A stretch of DNA of 64,000 nucleotides from Leadbetterella sp964489955 (GTDB taxonomy: Bacteria; Bacteroidota; Bacteroidia; Cytophagales; Spirosomataceae). Shown one piece after another: positions 15,925 to 25,513 of this stretch. The notes under the pieces were generated by a model. It had not been told where the DNA came from, searched no databases, and saw nothing but the letters and a program-made list of their open reading frames with translations. Numbering within the stretch: the stretch's first letter is position 1; each line of letters begins with the position of its first letter. The stretch is from positions 1-64,000 of the forward strand of contig CAZBAV010000018.1 in NCBI GenBank assembly GCA_964489955.1, written 5' to 3'. The position numbers were made by a program, and so were the translations under genes.

Positions 15925-18375
15925 CTAAAGCATGTTACCCATTTTTGGGTCAGTGAGACTTTCTTTACCCGTTTCTACATGACCTGCATACTGCCATTCG
16001 AAAGCGGATTCTCCTTCTACTGTTATTTTTATATCATACCAGTTATGGCTTTTGCCTAAATCCATTATCAGTGTTTTGGCTTTCCCTTTCTTGATCTTTA
16101 CAGTTGTTACACCGTTATGATAGGAAACATCAGTAAGTAGAACAGTTACATCTGCGTTTGTAAGGTTCGTAAGTTCTATTTCTATATCTCCAAATACTTT
16201 TCCACGTCTTGATTTCGGGTACGTTAGTTTTACAGAAATTGGTGTATTACTTCCCTCAAAAGACCTGTAAAAACCGTTTGGTCCGTGTACTTTTACGTCA
16301 TACCTTCCATTAACCAAGGGGAAACTATCTTTCAAGGCATCTCCTCTTTTTACAGTGTAATTGCGGCTTTCAAACTCTCCTTTTGCGTTTAATCCATTGG
16401 CATAGAATGGGGCTCCGCCTACCTTAAATGTTGTACCTACTTTAAGCTTTAGGTCAAAGTTTTTTCCTCCCAAACTACCATCAGCAAAAAGCTCATAAGG
16501 GATGGCCAAAGATTTCTTGGTTCCTTTTTCTTGTTTTGGCATCCAATCCGACTTACCTTGGTTCACGCCTTCTATTTCTTGCTTGTTTAAGGCTTTGAAG
16601 TTAGTAGGAGCATCTTTATGACGTGCCAAGCGGATGGTTTTTAAGAATCTATCTTTATCCACAAACTCATCAAAAGGTTTGCCATCAAATGGCGTAAATA
16701 CAGATGTTAGATCGCCACAAACGGTACGTCTCCATTCTGTAATGTTCTCTTCTTTGATTTTCTTTCCGTAGCGTTTATCAAGGAAGTTTTCTAAGAACAT
16801 CAGGATAGAGGTATGGTCAAAAACTTCAGAGCAGACTTTACCGCCTCTGCTCCATGGCGAGGCTACAACCAATGGTACACGATATCCCAGACCTATTGGC
16901 CCATCTTCTATTCGGTCGTAAGGACGTTGCTTTTCGTGTTCGATGTTTACTTGTTCAGCTAAAAGGTCTATTCCTGTCGATGCTTTTCCGGTTTCTGGTT
17001 TATCAGGGTGCGGAGCTACAAAAGGAGGAACATGGTCATAGTAGCCGTCGTTTTCATCATAACACAGTATAAAAACTGTCTTTTTCCAAACCTCAGGATT
17101 CTTTGTAAGGATTTCAAGGGCTTCAGACACATACCAAGCTCCATACCATGGTGCGGAGGGGTGATCAGAGAAGTTTTGGGGTGCTACTAACCAGGAAACC
17201 GGAGGGAGTTTACCCTCGTTTACATCTTTTCTGAACTCATACAAAACATCACCTTTGGGTACAAACATCTTCTCGTTTTCATTCACTTGTACCTCTTCTA
17301 CGCTATGGTACTGCTCGTGATTACGGTTAGTAGTGTATGCCTTATTATGGATGTTTTGTTGGAAATTCGATAGTTTCTTGAAATTTTCAGAACTATAGGT
17401 CTTAATATCCTGCTGAGCTATTTGGTATTGCCTTTCTAACCGTGTCAGCTGGTTTTCGAGTTTTTTCTTTTCTTCGCCTTCGGCTCCAATAATTTTTTCC
17501 CTAAGAGAACTTAGTTCGGCAGGGAAACCTTCGACCCTCTTCTTAAGATAAGCCTGGTATTCCGGATGGAAACGAACATGATAGTTTTCAAACCACTCAA
17601 TGGGGTTGTCCGTAAAATTACTTAGCCAAGATTCTTCTTCGCCTTCAAAACCGACAGGCAGGCTTAATTCATTTTGGTATATTTTCCAATCTATCCCATT
17701 TTCTTCTAATCTTTCGGGATAGGATTTCCATTTTGCCAGTTTCTCGTATTGGATATCTTCGTTTTTTACGTTGGCTTTGTTTTCATATTTGTTGTCTTCC
17801 CGTATAGTTCCTGACCATAGATAAAGGCGGTTAGGTGTAGTGCCGGTAAGTGAAGAAGAAAAGTTCTGGTCACAAACCGTGAACGCATCTGCAAAAGCGT
17901 AATAGAAAGGGATATCGTCTCTGTCAAAATAGCCTAAAGTTAAAGGCATATCTTTGTATTCTTTGTTGCCCGATTGTTTCTCGGCCAGCCATTTATCGTA
18001 ATTTCCATTATTTCTGGCTCGCACTTGGTTTTCCCAAGAATGTGGTAAATCACGCATCCATGTGGCCTTGGTGTCTTTTATGTCCATCCTAAAGGGTACA
18101 AAAGTCTCACCTTTGGCATTGGTTTGAAGCCAAACTTTATTGCCATTGGGTAATTTCATAGCACGAGGGTCATTAAAACCACGTACGCCACGCAGCATAC
18201 CATAACTGTGGTCAAAGGAGCGGTTTTCTTGCATTAAAATTACTACGTGGTCTGCATCCCAAACGGTAGAGCCAGGCTCGGGGTTAATGGCCATGGCTTT
18301 GTAAACCGACTCCGGTAGCATCATACCACCTGCTAATAATCCTGCTTTTTTAATAAAATCTCTTCTATTGTCCAT
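15925..18375 (-). CDS. Phosphocholine-specific phospholipase C, Tat-exported
   Basis: The 816-residue protein begins with a twin-arginine signal (NRRDFIKKAGLLAGG). It has the AcpA/PLC phosphoesterase domain, with QENRSFDHSYG near residue 50, LTGTTPNRLYLWSG, and CYDENDGYYDHVPPF around residue 440. Two C-terminal beta domains (about 640-810) are typical of non-haemolytic phospholipases. The family hydrolyses phosphatidylcholine or sphingomyelin to diacylglycerol or ceramide plus phosphocholine outside the cytoplasm. Family length and domain order are intact. A promoter-like pair lies just upstream. It is transcribed in the same direction as the SusCD/phosphoesterase operon 4.3 kb further on, and together they suggest an interest in external phosphoesters. 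Confidence 0.9.
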   Translation of the reverse strand: MDNRRDFIKKAGLLAGGMMLPESVYKAMAINPEPGSTVWDADHVVILMQENRSFDHSYGMLRGVRGFNDPRAMKLPNGNKVWLQTNAKGETFVPFRMDIKDTKATWMRDLPHSWENQVRARNNGNYDKWLAEKQSGNKEYKDMPLTLGYFDRDDIPFYYAFADAFTVCDQNFSSSLTGTTPNRLYLWSGTIREDNKYENKANVKNEDIQYEKLAKWKSYPERLEENGIDWKIYQNELSLPVGFEGEEESWLSNFTDNPIEWFENYHVRFHPEYQAYLKKRVEGFPAELSSLREKIIGAEGEEKKKLENQLTRLERQYQIAQQDIKTYSSENFKKLSNFQQNIHNKAYTTNRNHEQYHSVEEVQVNENEKMFVPKGDVLYEFRKDVNEGKLPPVSWLVAPQNFSDHPSAPWYGAWYVSEALEILTKNPEVWKKTVFILCYDENDGYYDHVPPFVAPHPDKPETGKASTGIDLLAEQVNIEHEKQRPYDRIEDGPIGLGYRVPLVVASPWSRGGKVCSEVFDHTSILMFLENFLDKRYGKKIKEENITEWRRTVCGDLTSVFTPFDGKPFDEFVDKDRFLKTIRLARHKDAPTNFKALNKQEIEGVNQGKSDWMPKQEKGTKKSLAIPYELFADGSLGGKNFDLKLKVGTTFKVGGAPFYANGLNAKGEFESRNYTVKRGDALKDSFPLVNGRYDVKVHGPNGFYRSFEGSNTPISVKLTYPKSRRGKVFGDIEIELTNLTNADVTVLLTDVSYHNGVTTVKIKKGKAKTLIMDLGKSHNWYDIKITVEGESAFEWQYAGHVETGKESLTDPKMGNML

Positions 18376-18397
18376 AGTCTATAAAGGTTTGGATTGG

Positions 18398-18428
18398 CAA
18401 AGTATATTTTTTTTATTTAAGACACAAA
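18398..18428 (-). promoter_or_regulatory. Candidate promoter of the phospholipase C gene
   Basis: On the minus strand TTTG (18425-18428) is followed after 19 bases by ATACTTTG (18398-18405), one mismatch from TAnnTTTG. The start codon is at 18375, leaving a short leader. Confidence 0.5.
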
Positions 18429-18624
18429 CTGGTTTACATTACCAAATTTTGAATATACTTTTTAGGATTCATTAGCTCGCCTTTGGAAGGAATTCAATTT
18501 CTCTAATATTCAATGTTATACAATGTTACATTTCTAATATAATCTATAGTATTAAGGATTTTTTAAGGTGCCAAATTTTATTTGGTTCGGAAATAAAACT
18601 AATTTTGCGTGAAATTTTAGGGAG

Positions 18625-20832
18625 GTGTTCCAGCAAGCCAATAGACATATACTTTCGTTTGATTTTTTTAAGTCGCTAGTCTTATCTGTTATTCTAGTGG
18701 TGGCTTTTTATTGTGCTTATAGAGTCCAGAGCTATGCTTGGTTGTTCTCCTTTCTGTCTGGAACATTATTTGCCTATTTTCCTAATATAGAAGGAAGCCA
18801 AAGGCATCGGGTATTTGGAATAATCATAGGCTTTGTTTGGAGCTCTATCATGTTGTTTTCCCAATTAGTCTTGTTCGATCTGCCGCTATGGTTGCATTAT
18901 ATTGTTATGCTGGCCTTTGTTTTTATTACCTCTATGCTCTCTGCCTATGGCTTACGGGGGAGCATGGTGGCTTTTGGTGGCTTGTACGCAATAGTAGCTA
19001 GTTACGGTATACATGGTTTGGGGCTGGGTATTACAGAGAGTATGGCCTATGTTTTTATGGGAGGGATAATCTATATTACCCTTTCGGGAATAACCCACTT
19101 TATTTACCAAAACCACCACGTGCACAGTATCTTGGCCGATTGTGTGGAGCTTACGGCCGAGTATTTTGGGAAGCTAGAGGCCCAAATCTGGGATAATAAG
19201 GATAGTGATTTATTAAAGCTAGAAAGCAAGCTCATCTTTAACCACGAGATTCTGCGGTCTGCACTTTTAAATAAACAGGGTCGTTTAATGTCTTCCAATA
19301 AAACGCGGAGGCAATATCTCATCTTTAGGGAGTTAATAGATTTATATGAGACCACACTTGCTGCCCATCATGATTTGGATCAGGCAAGGGATTTCTTTAA
19401 TGGAAACGACCCGCTTTTGCAGCCGTATCGGGAATTTACCAAACTACTTATAGTAGAGCTTGGAAAGTTTAACGAAGCCCTGAGGCATAATGAGGAATTT
19501 GTGATAAATCCTATGCTGGAAACTAAGTTACTGGAGGCGGAAGAAAATATAGATGCCTTATTACGACAAGCGTCCAGCAATGTACAGGAAACTGCCCTTA
19601 TATTGAGGAATATTGTGGAGATGAAGAAAAAGCAGTTAACCACCCTCAATATTATAAATAAGCATTACCACAATATTGTATTTTCCGATCAGATTGTTCC
19701 GCATAGAGATGCCAAATTTGTGACTATGCAGGATTATTCACTAAAAATCCTCCTGTCCAATCTTAATCTGCAGTCTTCCATATTCAGGCATTCTGTGCGT
19801 TTATGTGTGGCCATTGCTGTTTGTTTTTTATTACAGGATCTCATCAGTTCTGATAATACATCTTGGATAATTGCTACTACAATAGTGGTTTTGAGACCAA
19901 ACTATGGACTTACACTTTCTCGGTCCCTTGACAGGATTATTGGTACTATTTTAGGCGGTATTATGACCCTTGGCATTGCCTACTTTGTAGACTATAAGCC
20001 ATTTTTGATTGCCATTGCGTTTGTATGTTGTGTTCTTGGCTTCTCTCACTTTGGCAAAAAATACTTACAGGCATCAATCTATATTACAATCACCATCATG
20101 CTTCTATTTATTGTCTTCATTGACAATCCATTTGATTTAGTAGCAGAAAGGGTTTTTTATACTTTTATTGGTTCTATTCTAGCTACCCTGGCCACCTACT
20201 TTATTCTTCCAGTGTGGGAAAAAGAGGGTTTAAATGAAGCCATTGGCAAGGCTATTGGTTCCAATAGGGAATACTTAAAGGCGGTGAATGCTATATATGA
20301 AAGCAAAGAACCTATAAATGTTGACTTTAAGCTGGTAAGGAAAGAAGCGTTTGTAAGTAATGGTAATCTTTATGAAGCCTTTCAACGGTATAAGGATGAT
20401 CCGAAATCTAAAAGAAATCTGATGAGTAATAGTTATGCTATTGTACTTCTTAGTCATTCTACGCTCAAAGCTATTGCTGCCTATTCAACGTACATACAAA
20501 ACCACCAAACTACACATGTTTCAGGTGATTTTAGATTGGTGATGGACTACATAGATGCTAAGCTAGGGGCAGCCCAAGATACGCTGGACAAAGGAGAAAC
20601 GGCTGATAGTCTTCCTAACCCTTCCGAAGCTATAGAAAGGTTAGACAGATACTATTATGGACTAACACAGCTACGGAATAAGGAGATAGAGTCTGGTATT
20701 GCCCAAATGAGTTATGAAAGTAGTGTTAAGCTGCAAGAGGGAAAACTGATAGTAGATCATATTAAGGCAATTAAAAATTTAGCTGACAACACATACGATA
20801 TGTGTAAGCTTATTCATTCTCTACCATCCTAG
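18625..20832 (+). CDS. FUSC/YccS-family inner-membrane protein
   Basis: This 735-residue protein has two hydrophobic bundles, residues about 15-175 and 385-540, each followed by a helical soluble region, as in the YccS/YhfK/FUSC family. The second bundle has the family-typical DNTSWIIATTIVVLRPNYGLTLSR region (key part WIIATTIVVLRPNYG) and a Gly-rich RIIGTILGGI. It starts with GTG at 18625 directly after GGGAG; an upstream stop at 18610 excludes longer forms. A TAATTTTG box at 18600-18607 may be its -7 element, which would make the leader very short. Function in this family is poorly known; efflux or envelope maintenance is assumed. The last 12 bases overlap the convergent response-regulator gene. 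Confidence 0.82.
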   Translation: MFQQANRHILSFDFFKSLVLSVILVVAFYCAYRVQSYAWLFSFLSGTLFAYFPNIEGSQRHRVFGIIIGFVWSSIMLFSQLVLFDLPLWLHYIVMLAFVFITSMLSAYGLRGSMVAFGGLYAIVASYGIHGLGLGITESMAYVFMGGIIYITLSGITHFIYQNHHVHSILADCVELTAEYFGKLEAQIWDNKDSDLLKLESKLIFNHEILRSALLNKQGRLMSSNKTRRQYLIFRELIDLYETTLAAHHDLDQARDFFNGNDPLLQPYREFTKLLIVELGKFNEALRHNEEFVINPMLETKLLEAEENIDALLRQASSNVQETALILRNIVEMKKKQLTTLNIINKHYHNIVFSDQIVPHRDAKFVTMQDYSLKILLSNLNLQSSIFRHSVRLCVAIAVCFLLQDLISSDNTSWIIATTIVVLRPNYGLTLSRSLDRIIGTILGGIMTLGIAYFVDYKPFLIAIAFVCCVLGFSHFGKKYLQASIYITITIMLLFIVFIDNPFDLVAERVFYTFIGSILATLATYFILPVWEKEGLNEAIGKAIGSNREYLKAVNAIYESKEPINVDFKLVRKEAFVSNGNLYEAFQRYKDDPKSKRNLMSNSYAIVLLSHSTLKAIAAYSTYIQNHQTTHVSGDFRLVMDYIDAKLGAAQDTLDKGETADSLPNPSEAIERLDRYYYGLTQLRNKEIESGIAQMSYESSVKLQEGKLIVDHIKAIKNLADNTYDMCKLIHSLPS

Positions 20833-21570
20833 TGTCTCTTTTAGGGTCTTGTACCCGCTTTTACTTACCGTCAGTTTTGTGCCGTTTTTAAGGATAAGTT
20901 GGTAAGAAGTTTTTTCGTATAACTCCACTTTTAGTATGTACGAGGAATTAACCAAGAAAGACCTGTGTACACGTATAAAGTAAGGCGGCAGTTGTTCCTC
21001 AAAGTCTTTCATTGTTTTTTGCTTTAGAAACTTACCCGTTTGACTATGGAGCCAAACGTAATCACCATATGACTCAAGATAAACGAGGTCTTCATGTTTT
21101 ATTATTTCTATTTTACTGCCGTTTTTTACAACTACACGGTCGCTTGTTTTCTCTTGCTGGGGAGTCAGGTAATTTACTAAATTCACAACCTCTTCGGCAG
21201 AATTCTTTTTGGTAGCCACCTTCTCTTTTACCTTAGTAAGGGTCTTTAATAATCTTTCTTTTGCAAAAGGTTTAAGTAAGTAGTCTACTGCATTCTTTTC
21301 AAATGCTTCTATGGCATATTGGTCGTACGCCGTAGAGAAAACAATTAAAGGTGGATCTTCTAGAAGTTCTAGCAATTCTAAACCCGTAAGTTTTGGCATT
21401 TGTATGTCTAAAAAAACCAAGTCGGGTTTAAGTTGGGTAATCATTTTTATTGCCTCAAAACCATCTCCGGCTTCTCCAATTATTTCAAAGTCCGTTTCTG
21501 TTTCCATAAACTTCTTTACTAGTGCTCTAGCAAGCTCTTCATCATCTACCAATAAAGTTTTAATTTTCAT
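20821..21570 (-). CDS. LytTR response regulator
   Basis: The receiver domain (residues 1-120) has the acidic pocket DDEE, the phospho-acceptor Asp in LVFLDIQMPK, the Thr/Ser in VFSTAY and the Lys in LLKPF. The LytTR domain (about 145-249) has VVVKNGSKIEIIKHEDLVYLE (key part HEDLVYLES) and FIRVHRSFLVN. The start overlaps the end of the kinase gene by 11 bases, so kinase and regulator are co-translated. It is the output of the LiaF-like/LytS/LytR group. Confidence 0.94.
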   Translation of the reverse strand: MKIKTLLVDDEELARALVKKFMETETDFEIIGEAGDGFEAIKMITQLKPDLVFLDIQMPKLTGLELLELLEDPPLIVFSTAYDQYAIEAFEKNAVDYLLKPFAKERLLKTLTKVKEKVATKKNSAEEVVNLVNYLTPQQEKTSDRVVVKNGSKIEIIKHEDLVYLESYGDYVWLHSQTGKFLKQKTMKDFEEQLPPYFIRVHRSFLVNSSYILKVELYEKTSYQLILKNGTKLTVSKSGYKTLKETLGW

Positions 21571-22612
21571 GGATGGCGGGTAAGTTTAGGTTAACAATAT
21601 ATTTATTTTCATTTGCTCCTGCTGTCATTAAAGCTTGGTTGCCATAAATTAAACCGAGCCGTTTCTTTACATTTGCCAATCCAGTCTTGGTGCCTTTTAC
21701 AGCTGCGGCATCTGGGTCAAAGCTATTCTCCATGTTCAAAACCAGCCATCCTTCTAGTACAGATGCCGAGAAATTGATAGTTTCGGCATTTACGGAGTTG
21801 TGTACGCCGTGTTTCACTGCATTTTCAAACAAAGTTTGTAACATCATACTTGGAATTTTATACACTAGGGCTTCTTCTGCTACTTCTAAATTGAAGGATA
21901 TTTTATTCCCGAATCTCACTTTTTCGATATCTAAGTAAGCCCGGCACATTTCCAGTTCTCTTTCCAGCGTTACCACTTGGTTTTGGCTGGCATTAACGGT
22001 ATATCTTAAGAAGTCGGATAGCTTTATAATCATTTCTTGAGCCCTGGTAGGATCCAGAAGTGTAAGTGAACTGATAGAATTAAGGCTATTGAAAATGAAA
22101 TGGGGATTCATCTGGGACTTCAATAGATTTAACTCCGACTCCTTCAGAATTTCATATAGTTTTTTCTCGTTATTAATTTTATCTACAAATGAGGTGTGAT
22201 AATTATCTAAATACATATAAGCCACATAAAGCAAATAGGAAAAAAAGCCTAAAAAAGTTTTAATAGCTTTTACCTTTTGAGCGTAGGCGTTAGCCATATT
22301 TCCAATTAGGACTGTATCAAAAAAGTTACTAACCATAACCCACAGCAATCCTATCAAAAGCATATAAACTAGGTGGTTTGAGATAAATTGGGCTGGTTTT
22401 TGTGTTTCTATATTTAGATAACGTAAACCATACCAAGCTCCCAAAAGCATAAAAGCCAAGGTACTGTTCTGAATTAAAATTCCCAGTAGGATGAAACGTG
22501 ATTTTCCTGGAAATGCTTCATACACCAATACAAATTGGATAAGTGCAGGTATTATCCATAGTAGGATATATATCAGTATCCGGTTTTTGCTTTTGAGGAT
22601 TGGGTGTTTCAT
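21560..22612 (-). CDS. LytS/YehU-type sensor histidine kinase
   Basis: The N-terminal part (residues about 10-150) holds four or five membrane helices and no periplasmic sensor domain. The His_kinase region follows with the phosphorylated His in SQMNPHFIFNSLNSI and the ATPase N-box MMLQTLFENAVKHGV and a late KTGLANVKKRL G-box. This is the intramembrane-sensing type that pairs with LytTR regulators. It starts 3 bases after the stop of the LiaF-like gene, so the three genes form one operon. Confidence 0.93.
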   Translation of the reverse strand: MKHPILKSKNRILIYILLWIIPALIQFVLVYEAFPGKSRFILLGILIQNSTLAFMLLGAWYGLRYLNIETQKPAQFISNHLVYMLLIGLLWVMVSNFFDTVLIGNMANAYAQKVKAIKTFLGFFSYLLYVAYMYLDNYHTSFVDKINNEKKLYEILKESELNLLKSQMNPHFIFNSLNSISSLTLLDPTRAQEMIIKLSDFLRYTVNASQNQVVTLERELEMCRAYLDIEKVRFGNKISFNLEVAEEALVYKIPSMMLQTLFENAVKHGVHNSVNAETINFSASVLEGWLVLNMENSFDPDAAAVKGTKTGLANVKKRLGLIYGNQALMTAGANENKYIVNLNLPAIHEN

Positions 22613-22615
22613 ACT

Positions 22616-23317
22616 TTACACCCTCTTGATATCTACACCGCCCATTAGGACAAACCCTGAAATAACTAGTTTCTTTTCTGGGTCTACAACATGACCAGGG
22701 AACTTGTTTATTTGGTCATCTACGCCACCCATCATAGGTAGAACTTCTAGTTTTACATTCCATTCTTTGGGAACTACTAGGCCCACGCCCCCCATTACAA
22801 TGTTTACCTTAATGTTTGCCCCTTCTTTTAGCTCTGTTTCGGCTAGATTTATTTCGGAACCTCCCATTAAACAAAGCACTTTACCTCCTATAAATTCCTT
22901 AGAGGTTAACTTTTTAGACGAGCCGGCCATTACATTGCTTTCGTGTATATAGTTATAGTCCAAATGTTGAGTGGTCCAGCTGTCTCCCAGTTTCTCCGGG
23001 AAAAGATATTTTGCTAAAATTGTTAATCCTACTCCTACCAACAGTAGCGGCCATAGTTTATAGTACTGGATTCTTTCTGCCGGTGTAAGGAAATCAGGAA
23101 TGTAGAATACTATAGCAACCAGCACTGCCACGCTGCCGTTTATGTAGTCCTTTTTCAACAGGGCATTTATGCCTATAATCAGAGGGATTAGCCTCCAACT
23201 TATGATTTTTACAGGAAAATCGAAATTCAAATAGTCGAAGTTCCTCATTAAGAGCATGGTTCCTCCTAGTAGGAAAACGAAGGCCCAAAAAAATGTACTA
23301 TTTCTGTTCTCTTTCAT
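22616..23317 (-). CDS. LiaF-like membrane protein (cell-wall-active antibiotic response type)
   Basis: I place the start at 23317 (MKENRNSTFFWAFVFLLGG), the usual entry for this family; an ATG 18 codons upstream (23371) is in frame. Four short hydrophobic helices (residues 10-125) are followed by a soluble beta-rich part with repeated VLCLMGGSEINL, IVMGGVGLVVP, LPMMGGVDDQ and LMGGVDIKRV blocks, the hallmark of LiaF/VraT-type proteins. In known systems such proteins tune a LytS- or NarL-type kinase in response to envelope stress. The close link to the kinase and regulator genes supports the same role here. Confidence 0.85.
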   Translation of the reverse strand: MKENRNSTFFWAFVFLLGGTMLLMRNFDYLNFDFPVKIISWRLIPLIIGINALLKKDYINGSVAVLVAIVFYIPDFLTPAERIQYYKLWPLLLVGVGLTILAKYLFPEKLGDSWTTQHLDYNYIHESNVMAGSSKKLTSKEFIGGKVLCLMGGSEINLAETELKEGANIKVNIVMGGVGLVVPKEWNVKLEVLPMMGGVDDQINKFPGHVVDPEKKLVISGFVLMGGVDIKRV

Positions 23318-23715
23318 TTTGAGTAAAGTTTGATGTTCGTAAGTAATAGTTTTTTGATAATCTTTAGACAAAGATATACTTTTAAATAGACCTTGGTAAA
23401 TAGGATTTCGTTAGGAAATACCATATTTACCGACTAATGTACAGTTTTTACCGATTAAGGCTTATACTTCTTTGAAATCAAACCTTCTAGGTATGAGAAA
23501 AGTAGTGCTCCAAAATTAGATATAATATGGTTTTATAGCATTTTGATGCAGTAATTGGGAAACACAGATTCTTGGATAAGACAGAGCAGAGGTAACTTAA
23601 TGAAGCTTAATAGAACGGAATGATTTAGGAAACAAAGAGTGAGCATGTTATGAAAATAACATACAGTTCCTAGTTTTAAAACACCATAATAATAATACGG
23701 TCTCGGGAGAAGAGT
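23318..23715. other. Intergenic stretch without recognised genes
   Basis: About 400 A+T-rich bases lie between RNase G and the LiaF-like gene. I see no gene. A short hairpin (TGTTAT, 4-base loop, ATAACA) near 23647-23662 has no clear T-run. The right part follows the end of rng and the left part should hold the promoter of the LiaF-like operon. Confidence 0.55.
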
Positions 23716-25272
23716 TTAGCCTTGTATCTCTATCTTTTCACCATTCTTGTCTAAGAAATGGTATTCTGTCATGCCCAAAGTGGAGTCTTTAGTAAGGGTT
23801 ACCCAACGCTTATATTTAAAAAACCACTTTACTTGCCTTGAGATAAATCCTTCCCTATAGTAGGCATAAATGAAAGGGTGCAAGATAATACTAATCTTAG
23901 ACTCATTCTGTTTTACCAGAAGATGGTCAAGATGGTTTTCTATATGATCCGTAACAGTTATACTTGCCTGTATAGTACCCGTACCACCACAGGTTGGGCA
24001 TGTTTCACGCGTTACGATATTCATTTCGGGCCTTACACGTTGACGTGTAATTTGCGAAAGCCCAAACTTAGATATAGGTAAAATGGTATACTTGGAGCGG
24101 TCTCCACGCATTTCTTCTTTGAGTACTTCGTGGATAGCTTTTTTGTTCTCCACTTTCTTCATATCAATAAAGTCTATTACCACAATGCCTCCCATATCCC
24201 GCAAGCGTAATTGACGGGCTATTTCTGCGGCAGCTTCCTTGTTTACAGTAAGGGCTGTAGCTTCCTGGTTGGCTTCGGTGCTGGCTTTATTTCCGCTGTT
24301 TACATCTATTACGTGTAAAGCCTCGGTGTGCTCAATTATAAGGTATCCTCCACCTGGAAGAGTCACAGAACGACCAAAAAGAGACTTTATCTGCTTCTCT
24401 ATACCATAATGCTCAAATATTTTAGCCTTTGCATTATGTAGCTTAAGGATTTTTTCTTTTTGAGGAGCAATGTTCTGCAATAAGGACTTTAACTTGTCAT
24501 ATGATTCCTTCTCATCAACTACAATAGAATCAAAGTCGTCATTAAGCATATCACGCAGGATAGAAGCTGCCCTATCCATCTCAGAAACAATAATATCTCT
24601 AGGCTTAGCATTACGTAAGGTACGAATACCAGCCTCCCATTTCTGTATACAGTTCTCCAGATCTCTTTGCAGCTCCGATACTTCCATATTTTCGGCTACA
24701 GTACGAACAATAACCCCAAAGTTCTCAGACTTTACAGAAGCCATCAGTTTATGTAATCTGATACGCTCTTGTTTACTCGTGATTTTTTTTGAGATGTTAA
24801 TTGAGTTACTAAAAGGGACCAATACCACATATCTACCCGCAATTGAAATATCGCAAGATAAACGTGGACCCTTAGAAGAGATAGGCTCTTTTACTACCTG
24901 TACAAGAATGGGTTGGTTTTTAACTAGAACATCTGAAATTTTCCCCAATTTTTCAATTTGAGGCTCTAGCTTAAATCCTTTAAGTTTAGGACTTACCGGT
25001 CTTTTGGCAATAACATCCTTGGTGTATTTGGACAAAGACAACACATGCGGACTTAAGTCATGATAATGCAAGAATGCATCTTTTTCATAACCTATATCTA
25101 TAAATGCTGCATTAAGACCAGATACAACCTTTTTTACCGTTCCAAAATAGATGTCACCAACTGCAAAATGATGCTCGGTATCATCAAAATGATACTCTAT
25201 GAGCCTTTTATCTTGAGTCAGGGCTATTCTGTCCCCTTTGGGGGTGGAAGATATGTATAATTCGTTGCTCAA
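23716..25272 (-). CDS. rng: Ribonuclease G (RNase E/G family)
   Basis: The 518-residue protein shows the S1 RNA-binding domain near the N-terminus (VGDIYFGTVKKVVSGLNAAF region, key part GTVKKVVSGLNAAFIDIG), the catalytic magnesium aspartates in ALHVIDVNSG and IVVIDFIDM, and the zinc-link cysteines CPTCGG. It lacks the long C-terminal scaffold of RNase E, so it is of the RNase G length. It trims rRNA and decays mRNA in the cytoplasm. A bidirectional hairpin separates it from the small COX24-type gene upstream. Confidence 0.94.
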   Translation of the reverse strand: MSNELYISSTPKGDRIALTQDKRLIEYHFDDTEHHFAVGDIYFGTVKKVVSGLNAAFIDIGYEKDAFLHYHDLSPHVLSLSKYTKDVIAKRPVSPKLKGFKLEPQIEKLGKISDVLVKNQPILVQVVKEPISSKGPRLSCDISIAGRYVVLVPFSNSINISKKITSKQERIRLHKLMASVKSENFGVIVRTVAENMEVSELQRDLENCIQKWEAGIRTLRNAKPRDIIVSEMDRAASILRDMLNDDFDSIVVDEKESYDKLKSLLQNIAPQKEKILKLHNAKAKIFEHYGIEKQIKSLFGRSVTLPGGGYLIIEHTEALHVIDVNSGNKASTEANQEATALTVNKEAAAEIARQLRLRDMGGIVVIDFIDMKKVENKKAIHEVLKEEMRGDRSKYTILPISKFGLSQITRQRVRPEMNIVTRETCPTCGGTGTIQASITVTDHIENHLDHLLVKQNESKISIILHPFIYAYYREGFISRQVKWFFKYKRWVTLTKDSTLGMTEYHFLDKNGEKIEIQG

Positions 25273-25324
25273 GTGTGAGGTAGAATCCTAGGGGGTGAAA
25301 GAAATGGTATAATCAATAATAAAC

Positions 25325-25353
25325 AAAGTAAGCAGTATATAACTGCTTACTTT
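25325..25353 (-). terminator. Terminator hairpin between the 29-residue gene and rng
   Basis: A perfect 12-bp stem (AAAGTAAGCAGT at 25325-25336, inverse at 25342-25353) with a 5-base loop. On the minus strand it is followed by TGTTTATTATT. It lies 9 bases after the stop of the small gene. Confidence 0.75.
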
Positions 25354-25362
25354 ATCAAAAAC

Positions 25363-25452
25363 TTATTTCTTCTTATGACGATTCTTTCTTAAACGTTTTT
25401 TACGCTTGTGCGTAGCCATTTTATGTCTTTTTCTTTTCTTTCCGCAAGGCAT
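25363..25452 (-). CDS. 29-residue basic AURKAIP1/COX24-domain protein
   Basis: A very short gene reads MPCGKKRKRHKMATHKRKKR and ends in NRHKKK, 29 residues, more than half Lys, Arg or His. It matches the AURKAIP1/COX24 C-terminal domain family, small proteins thought to bind the small ribosomal subunit. In Bacteroidota such genes are conserved but often missed by gene callers. A terminator hairpin follows it. Its neighbours are RNase G and the TPR/HU pair, all on the same strand, so it sits in an RNA/translation setting. Size and composition leave little else it could be. Confidence 0.8.
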   Translation of the reverse strand: MPCGKKRKRHKMATHKRKKRLRKNRHKKK

Positions 25453-25513
25453 AACTAAAATATTTAAAATATGTATATAAAATCTTTTTTTTCAGGAGTG
25501 CAAAGTTACAAAA

